A stretch of DNA of 6,270 nucleotides, taken from contig DATLXM010000172.1 of assembly GCA_035575835.1 (NCBI GenBank), positions 1 to 6,270 of the forward strand, read 5' to 3'. Made by a program: the position numbers and the translations under genes. Below are positions 1-6,227 of the stretch, in pieces; position 1 is the first letter of the stretch, and every line of letters begins with the position of its first letter. Source of the DNA: Gaiellasilicea sp035575835 (GTDB lineage: Bacteria; Actinomycetota; Thermoleophilia; Gaiellales; Gaiellaceae). The notes beneath the pieces were generated by a model. The model was given only the letters and a program-made list of their open reading frames with translations, had not been told where the DNA came from and searched no databases.

Positions 1-501
1 GGCCGCGACGACGAGCGCGAGGGTCGGGGCCGAGATCCCCTTGGGGAGCCGCTCGCGGCCCTCGACTCGGAGGAGCGAGAAGAGATGATCGACGTCGCCC
101 TGGCTCGCCTCGCGGAGCCGGTCGAGCCGTTGCTTGAGCGCGGCATATCGCTCCAGCCGCTCGCGGAACGTCTCGAACAGGAACGGCTTGACGATGTAGT
201 GGACGACGCCGCCCTGCATCGCGGCGCGAAGAGTCTTCACGTCCTTCGCGGCAGTGACGGCGATTACGTCGACGGCCTCGTCCTCGTTCTGGCGCAGTCG
301 CCGTAGGACGTCGAGCCCGCTCATGTCCGGCAGGTAGATGTCGAGCAGGACGAGATCCGGCTGGAGCCGGCCGACGAGCTCGAGCGCCTCCGCACCCGAG
401 TGGGCCTCGCCGACCGCCTCGAAGCCGGCGATCTTGTCCACGTACGTCCGGTGGATCGAGGCGGACATGAAGTCGTCGTCGACGACGAGCGTCTTGATCA
501 C
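1..501 (-). CDS. CitB/DcuR-family response regulator (3' end outside window)
   Basis: This is the cytoplasmic response regulator of a two-component system. It should accept phosphate from the kinase encoded just upstream and bind promoter DNA. Translating the minus strand from the GTG at 501-499 gives 167 codons with no stop before base 1, so the C-terminus is missing. The receiver domain is complete: acidic pocket D8-D10, phospho-acceptor D54 in LLDIYLPDMSG, T83, and K105 followed by P106 (VKPF). A charged helical linker follows (about residues 108-148), then the start of a helix-turn-helix domain with LPKGISAPTL near residues 152-161, typical of CitB/DcuR regulators (usually about 220-240 residues). 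The GTG start is supported by its 4-base overlap with the kinase stop codon and by GGAG (complement of 509-512) 7 bases upstream. The divergent ABC operon is the obvious target. The family call is firm; the regulated genes are inferred. Confidence 0.93.
   Translation of the reverse strand, partial: MIKTLVVDDDFMSASIHRTYVDKIAGFEAVGEAHSGAEALELVGRLQPDLVLLDIYLPDMSGLDVLRRLRQNEDEAVDVIAVTAAKDVKTLRAAMQGGVVHYIVKPFLFETFRERLERYAALKQRLDRLREASQGDVDHLFSLLRVEGRERLPKGISAPTLALVVAA
498..501 (-). other. GTGA stop/start overlap of kinase and regulator
   Basis: On the minus strand the four bases GTGA hold both the regulator start (GTG, 501-499) and the kinase stop (TGA, 500-498). This arrangement usually means termination-reinitiation coupling, which keeps the two partners in a fixed ratio. 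Confidence 0.9.
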
Positions 502-2114
502 GCCGGGGCTCCAACGCGGTTCGGATCGTGCGGGAGGAAGGCGGTGAAGAGGGCGCCCGAGTCGTTCTCGACCGTGATGTAGCCGCCCTCGCGCCGCCGG
601 ACGGTCTGGCTGACGAGCGCGAGCCCGAGCCCACGCCGGCCGGTGCCGTTCGCCACCTTCGTCGTGAAGCCGTCGCGGAAGATCTCGTCCACGAGCTCGG
701 GCTCGACGCCCGGGCCGGAGTCGCGAACCTGGACGACGACGCCGCCGGGCTCGTCGCGCAGCGTCACGGAGATCGAGCCGCCGCCGACCGACGCGACGGA
801 GTCGAGCGCGTTGTCGACGAGGTTCCCGACGACGGTGATCAGCTCGCGCGGGTCCCCGTAGCCCTCCGGCAGGCGCGAGTCGTCGGTGACGCGCAACTCG
901 ATCCCCCGCTCGGAGGCGACCGCCGCCTTGCCGAGCAGCAGAGCCGCGAGGGTCGGGTCGCCGACGGTCTCGATCACCGACGCGACGAGCTCCTGATGGA
1001 CGAGCGAGGACTTGCTGATGAACCCCGCAGCGTCCTCGTAGCGGCCGAGCTCTAGGAGGCCGGCGATCACGTGCAGGCGGTGCGCGAACTCGTGCTCCTG
1101 CGCGCGCAGGGCATCGGCGAGGCTCCGTACGTCGTTCAGCTCGCGGAGCAGGACCTCGAGCTCGGTGCGGTCGCGCAGGGTCACGACAGCCCCGACGTCA
1201 CGTCCGCGCACGGTAACGGGCATCCGGTTCGCCACGAGAACGCGATCGTTCACGAGCACGACCTGGTCGGGTCCGTCCACCGAGCCGTCGACGACGTCGC
1301 GCACGTGGCCGGCCGGGACGATCTCGGCGAATGAGCGGCCGACGACCGAGTCGTCCACGTCGAGCAGGCGCTTCGCCTCGTCGTTGACGAGGATCACGCG
1401 GCCGGCAGGATCGGTCGCGACCATCCCCTCGCGGATCCCGTGCAGCACCGCCTCGCGCTGCTCGAGGAGGGCGGAGATCTCGGTCGGCTCGAGGCCGAAG
1501 GTCTGGCGCTTGATCCTGCGGGCGAGCAGGATCGAGCCGAGGACGCCGAGCGCGAGGCCGAGGGCGGGCGGGATCAGGAGGACCGGCAGGTCGTTGCGGA
1601 GCTGCGCGCTCACCCGGCTCGCGAGCAGGCCGACCGAGACGAGGCCGATCACCTCGCCCCGCTCGTTCCGGACGGGGACCTTGGCCCGCATCGATCGGCC
1701 GAGCGACCCGGTCTGGACGCCTACGTACTCGCGGCCGAAGAGCGCCTCGCTCGGATCTGTTGAGACCCGCTGCCCGATCTTCGCCAGGTCGGGGTGGGAG
1801 TAGCGGATGCCCTGCCTGTTCGCGACGACGACGAACGAGGCCCCGGTCCGGATCCGGACTCGCTCGGCGATCGGGTTGATGATCCGCTCGGGGTGCTGCG
1901 CTGCGAACCCGGCCCGGATCTCGGGGATCTGCGCGACCGTCCGTGCGATCGCGAGCGACTGCTTGCCCGACTCGCGATCGAGCTGAGCCCGGGCCTGCAC
2001 GATCGAGACGGCGACGCCCGTCCCCAACGTGAGCACGATGATCGCGAGCTGGAGCAGGAGGATCTGCGTCGAAAGCCGCAACCGGCCCCAGCCCCACCGC
2101 CGTTCCTTCGACAT
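498..2114 (-). CDS. CitA/DcuS-family sensor histidine kinase
   Basis: This is a membrane sensor kinase of 538 residues, a normal length for the CitA/DcuS family. Order of parts: TM1 about 17-39; extracytoplasmic PDC/Cache-like sensor about 42-172; TM2 about 176-198; cytoplasmic PAS about 215-320; dimerisation/phospho-acceptor helix with H341 in AQEHEFAHRLHVIAGLLELG; HATPase domain with N-box NLVDNALDSV (431-440), G1 DSGPGV (465-470), FTTK (483-486) and GRRGLGLALV (492-501). In the sensor, R104 and H107 (IRYSHP) and R143/K145 (SMRAKVPV) match the pattern of citrate-contacting residues known in Klebsiella CitA, whereas DcuS has a hydrophobic residue at the K position. That suggests a citrate-like ligand, as inference. 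Residue 345 is His where DcuS has Asn. The ATG at 2114 is the only usual start after an in-frame stop 27 bases upstream, and no Shine-Dalgarno precedes it. The gene is translationally coupled to the regulator by GTGA. Confidence 0.94.
   Translation of the reverse strand: MSKERRWGWGRLRLSTQILLLQLAIIVLTLGTGVAVSIVQARAQLDRESGKQSLAIARTVAQIPEIRAGFAAQHPERIINPIAERVRIRTGASFVVVANRQGIRYSHPDLAKIGQRVSTDPSEALFGREYVGVQTGSLGRSMRAKVPVRNERGEVIGLVSVGLLASRVSAQLRNDLPVLLIPPALGLALGVLGSILLARRIKRQTFGLEPTEISALLEQREAVLHGIREGMVATDPAGRVILVNDEAKRLLDVDDSVVGRSFAEIVPAGHVRDVVDGSVDGPDQVVLVNDRVLVANRMPVTVRGRDVGAVVTLRDRTELEVLLRELNDVRSLADALRAQEHEFAHRLHVIAGLLELGRYEDAAGFISKSSLVHQELVASVIETVGDPTLAALLLGKAAVASERGIELRVTDDSRLPEGYGDPRELITVVGNLVDNALDSVASVGGGSISVTLRDEPGGVVVQVRDSGPGVEPELVDEIFRDGFTTKVANGTGRRGLGLALVSQTVRRREGGYITVENDSGALFTAFLPHDPNRVGAPA
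509..512 (-). promoter_or_regulatory. Ribosome binding site of the response regulator
   Basis: The minus strand reads GGAG here, inside the end of the kinase gene, 7 bases before the GTG at 501. It supports that start codon. Confidence 0.7.
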
Positions 2115-2121
2115 GAACGGC

Positions 2122-2127
2122 AGTGTA
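2122..2127 (-). promoter_or_regulatory. Putative -10 box of the kinase operon
   Basis: The minus strand reads TACACT, which fits the TANNNT actinobacterial -10 pattern (4 of 6 against TATAAT). Seven bases separate it from the kinase ATG, so transcription would begin at or beside the start codon. No good -35 box lies at the right spacing. Tentative. Confidence 0.4.
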
Positions 2128-2131
2128 CGAC

Positions 2132-2159
2132 GTGAGTCTCACCCACTTTCGTGGCGAAA
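2132..2159. repeat. Cluster of three overlapping short dyads (candidate operator)
   Basis: Three perfect inverted repeats are packed into 28 bases: GTGAG-T-CTCAC (2132-2142), CCAC-TTTC-GTGG (2143-2154) and TTTCG-TGG-CGAAA (2147-2159). The first falls in the spacer of the putative kinase promoter and the others around or upstream of its -35 position, so a regulator bound here could control the kinase operon. Each arm is only 4-5 bases, so chance is possible for any single one. Confidence 0.45.
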
Positions 2160-2176
2160 ATGGACACAACGCTCTC

Positions 2177-2188
2177 AATCGCCGCAAC
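2177..2188. repeat. Direct repeat copy 1, AATCGCCGCAAC
   Basis: This is the first copy of a perfect 12-base direct repeat; the second begins 19 bases later. It lies upstream of the putative -10 box of the importer operon, and is a candidate binding site for the divergently encoded CitB/DcuR-type regulator. Confidence 0.6.
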
Positions 2189-2195
2189 GAGAATG

Positions 2196-2207
2196 AATCG
2201 CCGCAAC
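2196..2207. repeat. Direct repeat copy 2, AATCGCCGCAAC
   Basis: This is the second perfect copy of the 12-base repeat. It covers the place where a -35 box would lie for the TAAGTT box at 2224-2229, which reads CCGCAA at 2201-2206 and does not resemble TTGACA. A regulator dimer on both copies could therefore substitute for the -35 contact, as class II activators do. The binding protein is inferred. Confidence 0.6.
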
Positions 2208-2223
2208 CGTGGAATCCGGGCCA

Positions 2224-2229
2224 TAAGTT
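2224..2229 (+). promoter_or_regulatory. Putative -10 box of the ABC importer operon
   Basis: TAAGTT fits TANNNT and sits in the most A+T-rich patch of the intergenic region. It would place the transcript start near 2236 and leave a leader of about 60 bases. With only 3 of 6 matches to TATAAT this is a weak call that rests on position relative to the direct repeat. Confidence 0.35.
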
Positions 2230-2252
2230 TTAACCTCCCGCGCGATCACCGT

Positions 2253-2267
2253 GCCGTCATCAACGGC
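2253..2267 (+). other. Short leader hairpin
   Basis: GCCGT and ACGGC form a perfect 5-base stem around the loop CATCA in the predicted leader, 17 bases before the ribosome binding site. It has no following T run, so it is not a terminator. It is too short and isolated to call a riboswitch. Confidence 0.25.
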
Positions 2268-2284
2268 CCGCAGCGTGCCGACGT

Positions 2285-2290
2285 AGGAGG
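2285..2290 (+). promoter_or_regulatory. Strong ribosome binding site of the solute-binding protein
   Basis: A perfect AGGAGG lies 8 bases before the ATG at 2299 and fixes that start. It is the best such site in the window, consistent with a binding protein made in excess over its permease. Confidence 0.9.
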
Positions 2291-2298
2291 GAACAGGA

Positions 2299-3390
2299 AT
2301 GACACGAACGCCCAGTAGGCGCTGGTTGCCGGTGGCCGTACTCGCACTCGTTGCGGGAACGCTGCTGGCAGGACAGGCAGGAGCGCGATCCGACAGGACC
2401 GCAGCGACGCCCGGTCCGCTCGCCGGCCTGATCAAGCAGTCCAAGAAGGAGTCGGGGCTCGTCTTCTACGCCAATGCCCCGGCGTCGAACCTGAAGATCG
2501 TCACCGACCGGTTCCAGTACTACCACCCGTGGGTGAAGACGACGTCGTACGACCTCGACAACAACGTCATCTTCTCCAAGTACGCGTCCGAGGCGGCGCA
2601 GGGCACGCGGACCGCGGACCTGCTCATCTCTAGCGCGCCGAACCTCTGGGTGTACGCGACCCGGAAGAAGTTCCTGGTCGACTACGACCCGCTCCAGCTG
2701 AGCGCGTTTCCGAAGTTCGCGAAGCAGTACCCCGGGGTCTTCATCATCTCGCCCGACCCCGCGATCATCATGTACAACAAGCTCGTTCTCGGGAACAAGG
2801 TGCCGCAGTCGATCACGCAGATGGCGAACGATCCGGGCACCTACGGGAAGCTCACCGGCTACACCGTCGACAACCTGTTCGGCTACACCGGGATCTGGGG
2901 CTACGTCCAGAAGAAGGGCTGGTCGAACTTCGAGAAGATCGGCAAGGACAAGTTCAAGGCGCAGACCGGTGTCGCCGGCCAGCGGTCGCTCGTCTCCCAG
3001 GGTGCGGCGGTGGCGGCGTACCTCACCTCGCCGACCGTCCGGCTCGGGATCGAGACCGATCCCCAGCTCTCGAAGATCCTCGGCTGGACGTACAACAAGG
3101 ACGCAACGCCGCTCGTCCCGCGCGGGATGGGAATCACGAAGAAGGCGGCGAGCCCCGCGACGGCGAAGCTGTTCCTGAACTGGCTCTACACGAAGGCCGG
3201 CCAGCAGGCGATGTGCGACGCCGGCTTCACGGCGTTCCGCAACAACTTCACGCCCAAGAACTGCAGCAACACGCTGGCGGACGTCTACGCGAAGGTCGGG
3301 CAGAAGAACGTGATCCTTGTGCCGTTCAGCCAGAAGTTCGTGAACGACTATCCGAAGTTCAAGACCCGCTGGCACGGGATCTTCGGCTAG
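2299..3390 (+). CDS. ABC transporter extracellular solute-binding protein (COG1840/AfuA-FbpA-PhnS superfamily)
   Basis: This protein should capture the substrate outside the membrane and deliver it to the permease encoded next. It has 363 residues, normal for the family. A Sec signal peptide is clear: basic n-region MTRTPSRRW, hydrophobic core about 10-25, and A-G-A ending at 29 as likely cleavage site. There is no cysteine at the end of the core, so it is not an evident lipoprotein. Family features include GLVFYANA (53-60), an IIMYNK segment (156-161), PGTYGKLTGYTVDN (179-192) and a C-terminal LFLNWLYTKAGQQA (291-304). The only cysteines, C306 and C322, could form a disulfide. The mature chain is strikingly basic: 31 Lys and about 10 Arg against 16 Asp and 4 Glu, net about +20. 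I see no FbpA-like Tyr pair in the expected C-terminal half (YY occurs only at 74-75), so iron(III) binding is not supported. An anionic ligand is inferred; its identity is unknown. Confidence 0.9.
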   Translation: MTRTPSRRWLPVAVLALVAGTLLAGQAGARSDRTAATPGPLAGLIKQSKKESGLVFYANAPASNLKIVTDRFQYYHPWVKTTSYDLDNNVIFSKYASEAAQGTRTADLLISSAPNLWVYATRKKFLVDYDPLQLSAFPKFAKQYPGVFIISPDPAIIMYNKLVLGNKVPQSITQMANDPGTYGKLTGYTVDNLFGYTGIWGYVQKKGWSNFEKIGKDKFKAQTGVAGQRSLVSQGAAVAAYLTSPTVRLGIETDPQLSKILGWTYNKDATPLVPRGMGITKKAASPATAKLFLNWLYTKAGQQAMCDAGFTAFRNNFTPKNCSNTLADVYAKVGQKNVILVPFSQKFVNDYPKFKTRWHGIFG

Positions 3391-3415
3391 CACGCGACAG
3401 CGCAAACAGGCCCCG

Positions 3416-5161
3416 ATGACCGCGACTCCCTACGAGCCACAGGCCTTCCCACGCCCACGCCGGAGCCTCGTCCCGGCGTGGGCGCTGCACTGGGGAATTT
3501 GGCTCCTGGTCGTCGCGCTCATCGTGGGCCCGTTCGTGCCGCTCCTGTACGCCTCTCTGCGCGACCGGCCGCTCTACGAGGCCGGCGGCGTGCTCACGGT
3601 CGAGCCCTACCGGCAGCTCTTCGGCGACTCGGCCTTCTGGGGCGCGTGGGGCAACACGCTGATGTTCGCCTCGCTGACGACCCTGATGGCGGTGCTCGGC
3701 GGTGCCCTGATCGCGATCCTCGTCACCCGCACCGATCTCGTGGGCCGCAAGACGCTTGGGCGCCTGACCCTGCTGCCGATCCTTCTCCCCTCGCTCGGGA
3801 TGGTCCTGGGCTGGCTCGTGATCTGGGGCCCCGGCGGCTACCTCACCGCGATGTTCGGCGACCGCCTCCACCTGCCGACGCTCGCGATCGACACGATCCC
3901 GGGGATGGCCGTCGTCGAGGCGACCCGGCTCCTGCCGATCGCGTTCCTCACCTGCCAGGCGGCGCTCTCACGGGCGGACTCCTCGCTGGAGGACGCAGCC
4001 CGGAGTGCGGGGGCCCGTCCCGTGCGGGTGCTCTCGAACATCACGATCCCGATGCTGCGGCCGGCGCTCCTGAACGCGGCGACGCTGATCTTCACGCTCT
4101 CGATCGCGGCCCTCGGGATCCCGCTCCTTCTCGGGACCTCGAACAACATCGTCTTCGTCTCCAGCTATCTCTACAACACGTGGACGAACGCCTCGACGCC
4201 GGACCCGGGCTCGGTCAGCGCGGGCGCGGTGATGATGCTCCTCGTCGCGACGGCGCTCCTCGTCCTGCGCAACCGGCTGCTCGGAGCGGAGGCGCGTTTC
4301 GTCTCGGTCGGCGGCAAGTCGGGGCGGCAGGCCCTCCTGCGGCTGCGGACCTGGCGCTGGCCGCTCGCCGCCCTGCTCTCGTTCTACCTCGTCTTCACGA
4401 CCCTCGTGCCGGTGCTCGGCCTCGCGCTGATGTCGGTCGTCGTCGTCCTGACGCCGCTCGTGCCGCCCTGGGAGCTCCTGACGTGGGCGCACTGGAACGT
4501 CCTCCTCGACGACGAGACCTTCCGCCGCTCGATCGAGAACAGCGCGCTCATCGCCGTTGTCGGGGCGGTCGGGACGACGGCGTTCGTCGCGCTCGCGACG
4601 CTCGTCGCGCACCGCTCCGGGTTCCGCTTCCGGCGCACGCTGCCCTTCCTGATGCTCTACCCGCGCGCGACCCCGGGGATCATCATCGGGATCGGCTTCT
4701 TCTGGGCCTACCTCCTGACGGGCGCGTTCGGTGACTACATGCGCGGGAGCATCTGGGGGATCATGCTCGCCTTCTGCGTGCGCAACCTGCCCCTCGCCTA
4801 CATCGTCATGTACCCGACGCTCGCCCGGATCGGGGAGGAGCTCGACCGCGCGGGGCGGGCCGCGGGCGCCGGCTGGTGGCGCACGAGCCGGAGCATCGTG
4901 CTGCCGCTCCTGAAGCCGGCGATCTTCGCCTCGTTCATCCTCATGTTCGTCGAGATCATCAACGACTACGACCCCGCGGTCTTCCTCGTGAAGCCCGGTA
5001 CGGAGGTCATGGGAGCGACCATGCTGGCACAGTTCATCCAGGGCTCCGTGGGGCCGGTCTCGGCCCTCGCGATGGTGCAGGTCGTGATCACGGTCGTCGT
5101 GCTCTCGATCGGCGCGAAGCTCTTCAAGATCGGCGTCACGGGAGGAGACCACGGTGCCTGA
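3416..5161 (+). CDS. Fused two-domain ABC permease (AfuB/FbpB/ThiP type)
   Basis: This is the membrane channel of the importer. Its 581 residues carry two tandem BPD_transp_1 domains, the usual arrangement for FbpB/AfuB/ThiP-type permeases, so one chain forms the whole pore. Hydrophobic segments lie near 25-46, 80-104, 115-138, 161-180, 215-240, 268-287, 314-345, 375-397, 408-434, 446-466, 502-520 and 543-567, about twelve in all. Each half has its EAA coupling loop for the ATPase: LEDAARSAGARPVRVLSN beginning at 191, and LDRAGRAAGAGWWRTSRS beginning at 476, each followed by an IP or LP motif. A basic cytoplasmic linker (about 285-313) joins the halves. The gene starts 25 bases after the binding protein, with only a weak ACAGG before the ATG, which may lower its expression relative to that gene. 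Its end overlaps the ATPase gene by 8 bases. The family is sure; the substrate cannot be read from it. Confidence 0.93.
   Translation: MTATPYEPQAFPRPRRSLVPAWALHWGIWLLVVALIVGPFVPLLYASLRDRPLYEAGGVLTVEPYRQLFGDSAFWGAWGNTLMFASLTTLMAVLGGALIAILVTRTDLVGRKTLGRLTLLPILLPSLGMVLGWLVIWGPGGYLTAMFGDRLHLPTLAIDTIPGMAVVEATRLLPIAFLTCQAALSRADSSLEDAARSAGARPVRVLSNITIPMLRPALLNAATLIFTLSIAALGIPLLLGTSNNIVFVSSYLYNTWTNASTPDPGSVSAGAVMMLLVATALLVLRNRLLGAEARFVSVGGKSGRQALLRLRTWRWPLAALLSFYLVFTTLVPVLGLALMSVVVVLTPLVPPWELLTWAHWNVLLDDETFRRSIENSALIAVVGAVGTTAFVALATLVAHRSGFRFRRTLPFLMLYPRATPGIIIGIGFFWAYLLTGAFGDYMRGSIWGIMLAFCVRNLPLAYIVMYPTLARIGEELDRAGRAAGAGWWRTSRSIVLPLLKPAIFASFILMFVEIINDYDPAVFLVKPGTEVMGATMLAQFIQGSVGPVSALAMVQVVITVVVLSIGAKLFKIGVTGGDHGA
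5141..5146 (+). promoter_or_regulatory. Ribosome binding site of the ATPase gene
   Basis: GGAGGA lies inside the last codons of the permease, 7 bases before the GTG at 5154. It supports that start, which overlaps the permease stop (TGA, 5159-5161) by 8 bases. Confidence 0.8.
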
Positions 5162-6227
5162 GATCCACGTCGAGAACCTCGTCAAGGAGTTCGGCGACCA
5201 GCGAGCGCTGGACGACGTCAGCTTCGAGGTCCAGGAGGGCGAGCTCTTCACCTTGCTCGGGCCGAGTGGGTGCGGCAAGTCGACGACCCTGATGTCGATC
5301 GCCGGCTTCCAGCAGCCGGAAGCGGGGCGGATCGCCGTCGGCGACGAGGTCTTCGTCGACGCGGCCCGGAACGTCGCCATCCCCGCCGAGCAGCGCAACC
5401 TCGGGATCGTCTTCCAGTCCTACGCCGTCTGGCCGCACATGACCGTCTTCGAGAACCTCGCGTTCCCGCTCAAAGTGCGGAAGCTGAGGCGGGCGGCTAT
5501 CCGCACGCGTGTGCGGGAGGTGCTCGAGCTCGTCGAGATGCTCCCGTACGAGGAGCGCTACCCGCACCAGCTCTCCGGCGGCCAGCAGCAGCGGGTCGCG
5601 CTCGCCCGCGCGCTCGTCTACTCGCCGACCGTCCTCCTCCTCGACGAGCCATTCTCCAACCTCGACGCGAAGCTCCGGGAGCGGGCGCGGGCGTGGGTCA
5701 AGGAGCTCCAGCGCACGCTCGGCCTGACGACGATCTTCGTCACCCACGACCAGGACGAGGCGCTCTCGATGAGCGACCGGGTCGCCGTGATGAGCGCCGG
5801 CGAGGTGCAGCAGATCGGGACGCCCGAGGAGATCTACCGGCATCCCGCGAACCGGTTCGTGGCGGAGTTCGTCGGACGGGTCAACCTGATCGAGGGCCTC
5901 GTCTCGGCCCGGGAGGGCGAAGGGGTCGTCGTCGACGTGGCGGGCTCCTCGCACCACCTGAGCGTCCGCGACGGCGCGGGGGCGTCCGGCAGCGTCACGG
6001 TCGCCGTGCGCCCCGAAGCCGTGACGGTGATGCGCCTGGACGACCACACGACCAACGGGACGAACACGTGGGAGGCCGACGTCGAGACCGTCGCGTTCCT
6101 GGGCGACCACTACGAGTACGAGGTCAACGCCGGCTCGGTCGCGCTGACGGTGCAGAGCTGGCGCCGCGTCGAGGGCGATCGCGTCCGGGTGCACATCCCG
6201 CCCGACGCGTGTGCAGTGGTCGAGTGA
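5154..6227 (+). CDS. ABC transporter ATP-binding protein with TOBE domain (AfuC/FbpC/PotA type)
   Basis: This cytoplasmic ATPase powers the importer; two copies would dock on the two EAA loops of the fused permease. All catalytic motifs are intact in its 357 residues: Walker A GPSGCGKST (36-44), Q-loop Q88 in VFQSYAVWPHM, signature LSGGQQQR (140-147), Walker B LLLDEP (161-166) with E165, D-loop NLDA (169-172) and switch His H198 in VTHDQDEA. The C-terminal part from about 240 is a TOBE/MOD-like domain, including VAVRPEAV (283-290) and ending near 350. Such domains can be regulatory in this family (MalK, FbpC), though no binding residues can be assigned here. The length matches MalK/PotA/FbpC relatives. 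The GTG start follows from the ribosome binding site and the short overlap with the permease. 'Iron' or 'spermidine' labels for this protein would rest on general ATPase similarity only. Confidence 0.94.
   Translation: MPEIHVENLVKEFGDQRALDDVSFEVQEGELFTLLGPSGCGKSTTLMSIAGFQQPEAGRIAVGDEVFVDAARNVAIPAEQRNLGIVFQSYAVWPHMTVFENLAFPLKVRKLRRAAIRTRVREVLELVEMLPYEERYPHQLSGGQQQRVALARALVYSPTVLLLDEPFSNLDAKLRERARAWVKELQRTLGLTTIFVTHDQDEALSMSDRVAVMSAGEVQQIGTPEEIYRHPANRFVAEFVGRVNLIEGLVSAREGEGVVVDVAGSSHHLSVRDGAGASGSVTVAVRPEAVTVMRLDDHTTNGTNTWEADVETVAFLGDHYEYEVNAGSVALTVQSWRRVEGDRVRVHIPPDACAVVE

Larger units (their letters stand above)
2115..2298. promoter_or_regulatory. Divergent intergenic control region
   Basis: These 184 bases separate the kinase start (leftward) from the binding-protein start (rightward). 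It is the only sizeable non-coding stretch in the window, and it is locally richer in A+T, for instance around 2222-2233. It must hold both operon promoters. Visible elements are a cluster of three dyads next to the kinase (2132-2159), a perfect 12-base direct repeat in the middle (2177-2207), a TANNNT-like box for the rightward operon (2224-2229), a short hairpin in its leader (2253-2267) and a strong ribosome binding site (2285-2290). No clear TTGACA-type -35 box was found for either direction, as expected for activator-dependent promoters. Confidence 0.8.

Noticed and set aside
475..492. Self-complementary GTCGTCGTCGACGACGAC-like stretch at the start of the regulator gene
   Set aside because: It encodes the conserved VVDDD acidic pocket of the receiver domain; the symmetry follows from Val and Asp codons (GTC/GAC).
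1198..2187. Alternative minus-strand frame overlapping the kinase
   Set aside because: It is an Arg/Pro/Ala-rich frame in a different phase from the kinase, whose domains are continuous and complete.
2253..2267. Leader riboswitch or attenuator before the importer
   Set aside because: There is only one 5-base hairpin, no alternative pairing, no T run, and a leader of about 60 bases. The fit to a riboswitch is poor.
2260..3405. Open minus-strand frame of about 380 codons opposite the binding protein
   Set aside because: Its composition is Arg/Val/Glu-rich without motifs, and it crosses the control region and ribosome binding site of the real gene. The plus-strand protein has a signal peptide and family motifs.
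3391..3415. Terminator between the binding protein and permease genes
   Set aside because: Only 25 bases with no stem and no T run; the genes are most simply co-transcribed.
3968..5398. Long open frame on the minus strand opposite the permease and ATPase genes
   Set aside because: It is very rich in Arg, Asp, Glu and His with no recognisable domain, and lies opposite genes with clear motifs. This is a high-GC antisense shadow.
5136..6194. Open minus-strand frame opposite the ATPase gene
   Set aside because: The plus frame has every ABC ATPase motif intact; the antisense frame has none and is an artefact of G/C third positions.
2299..6227. Assignment of the operon as a ferric iron transporter (fbpABC)
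   Set aside because: The superfamily also moves phosphonates, sugar phosphates, thiamine and other compounds. The binding protein shows no FbpA-like Tyr pair in the expected place, and the adjacent regulators are of the carboxylate type.
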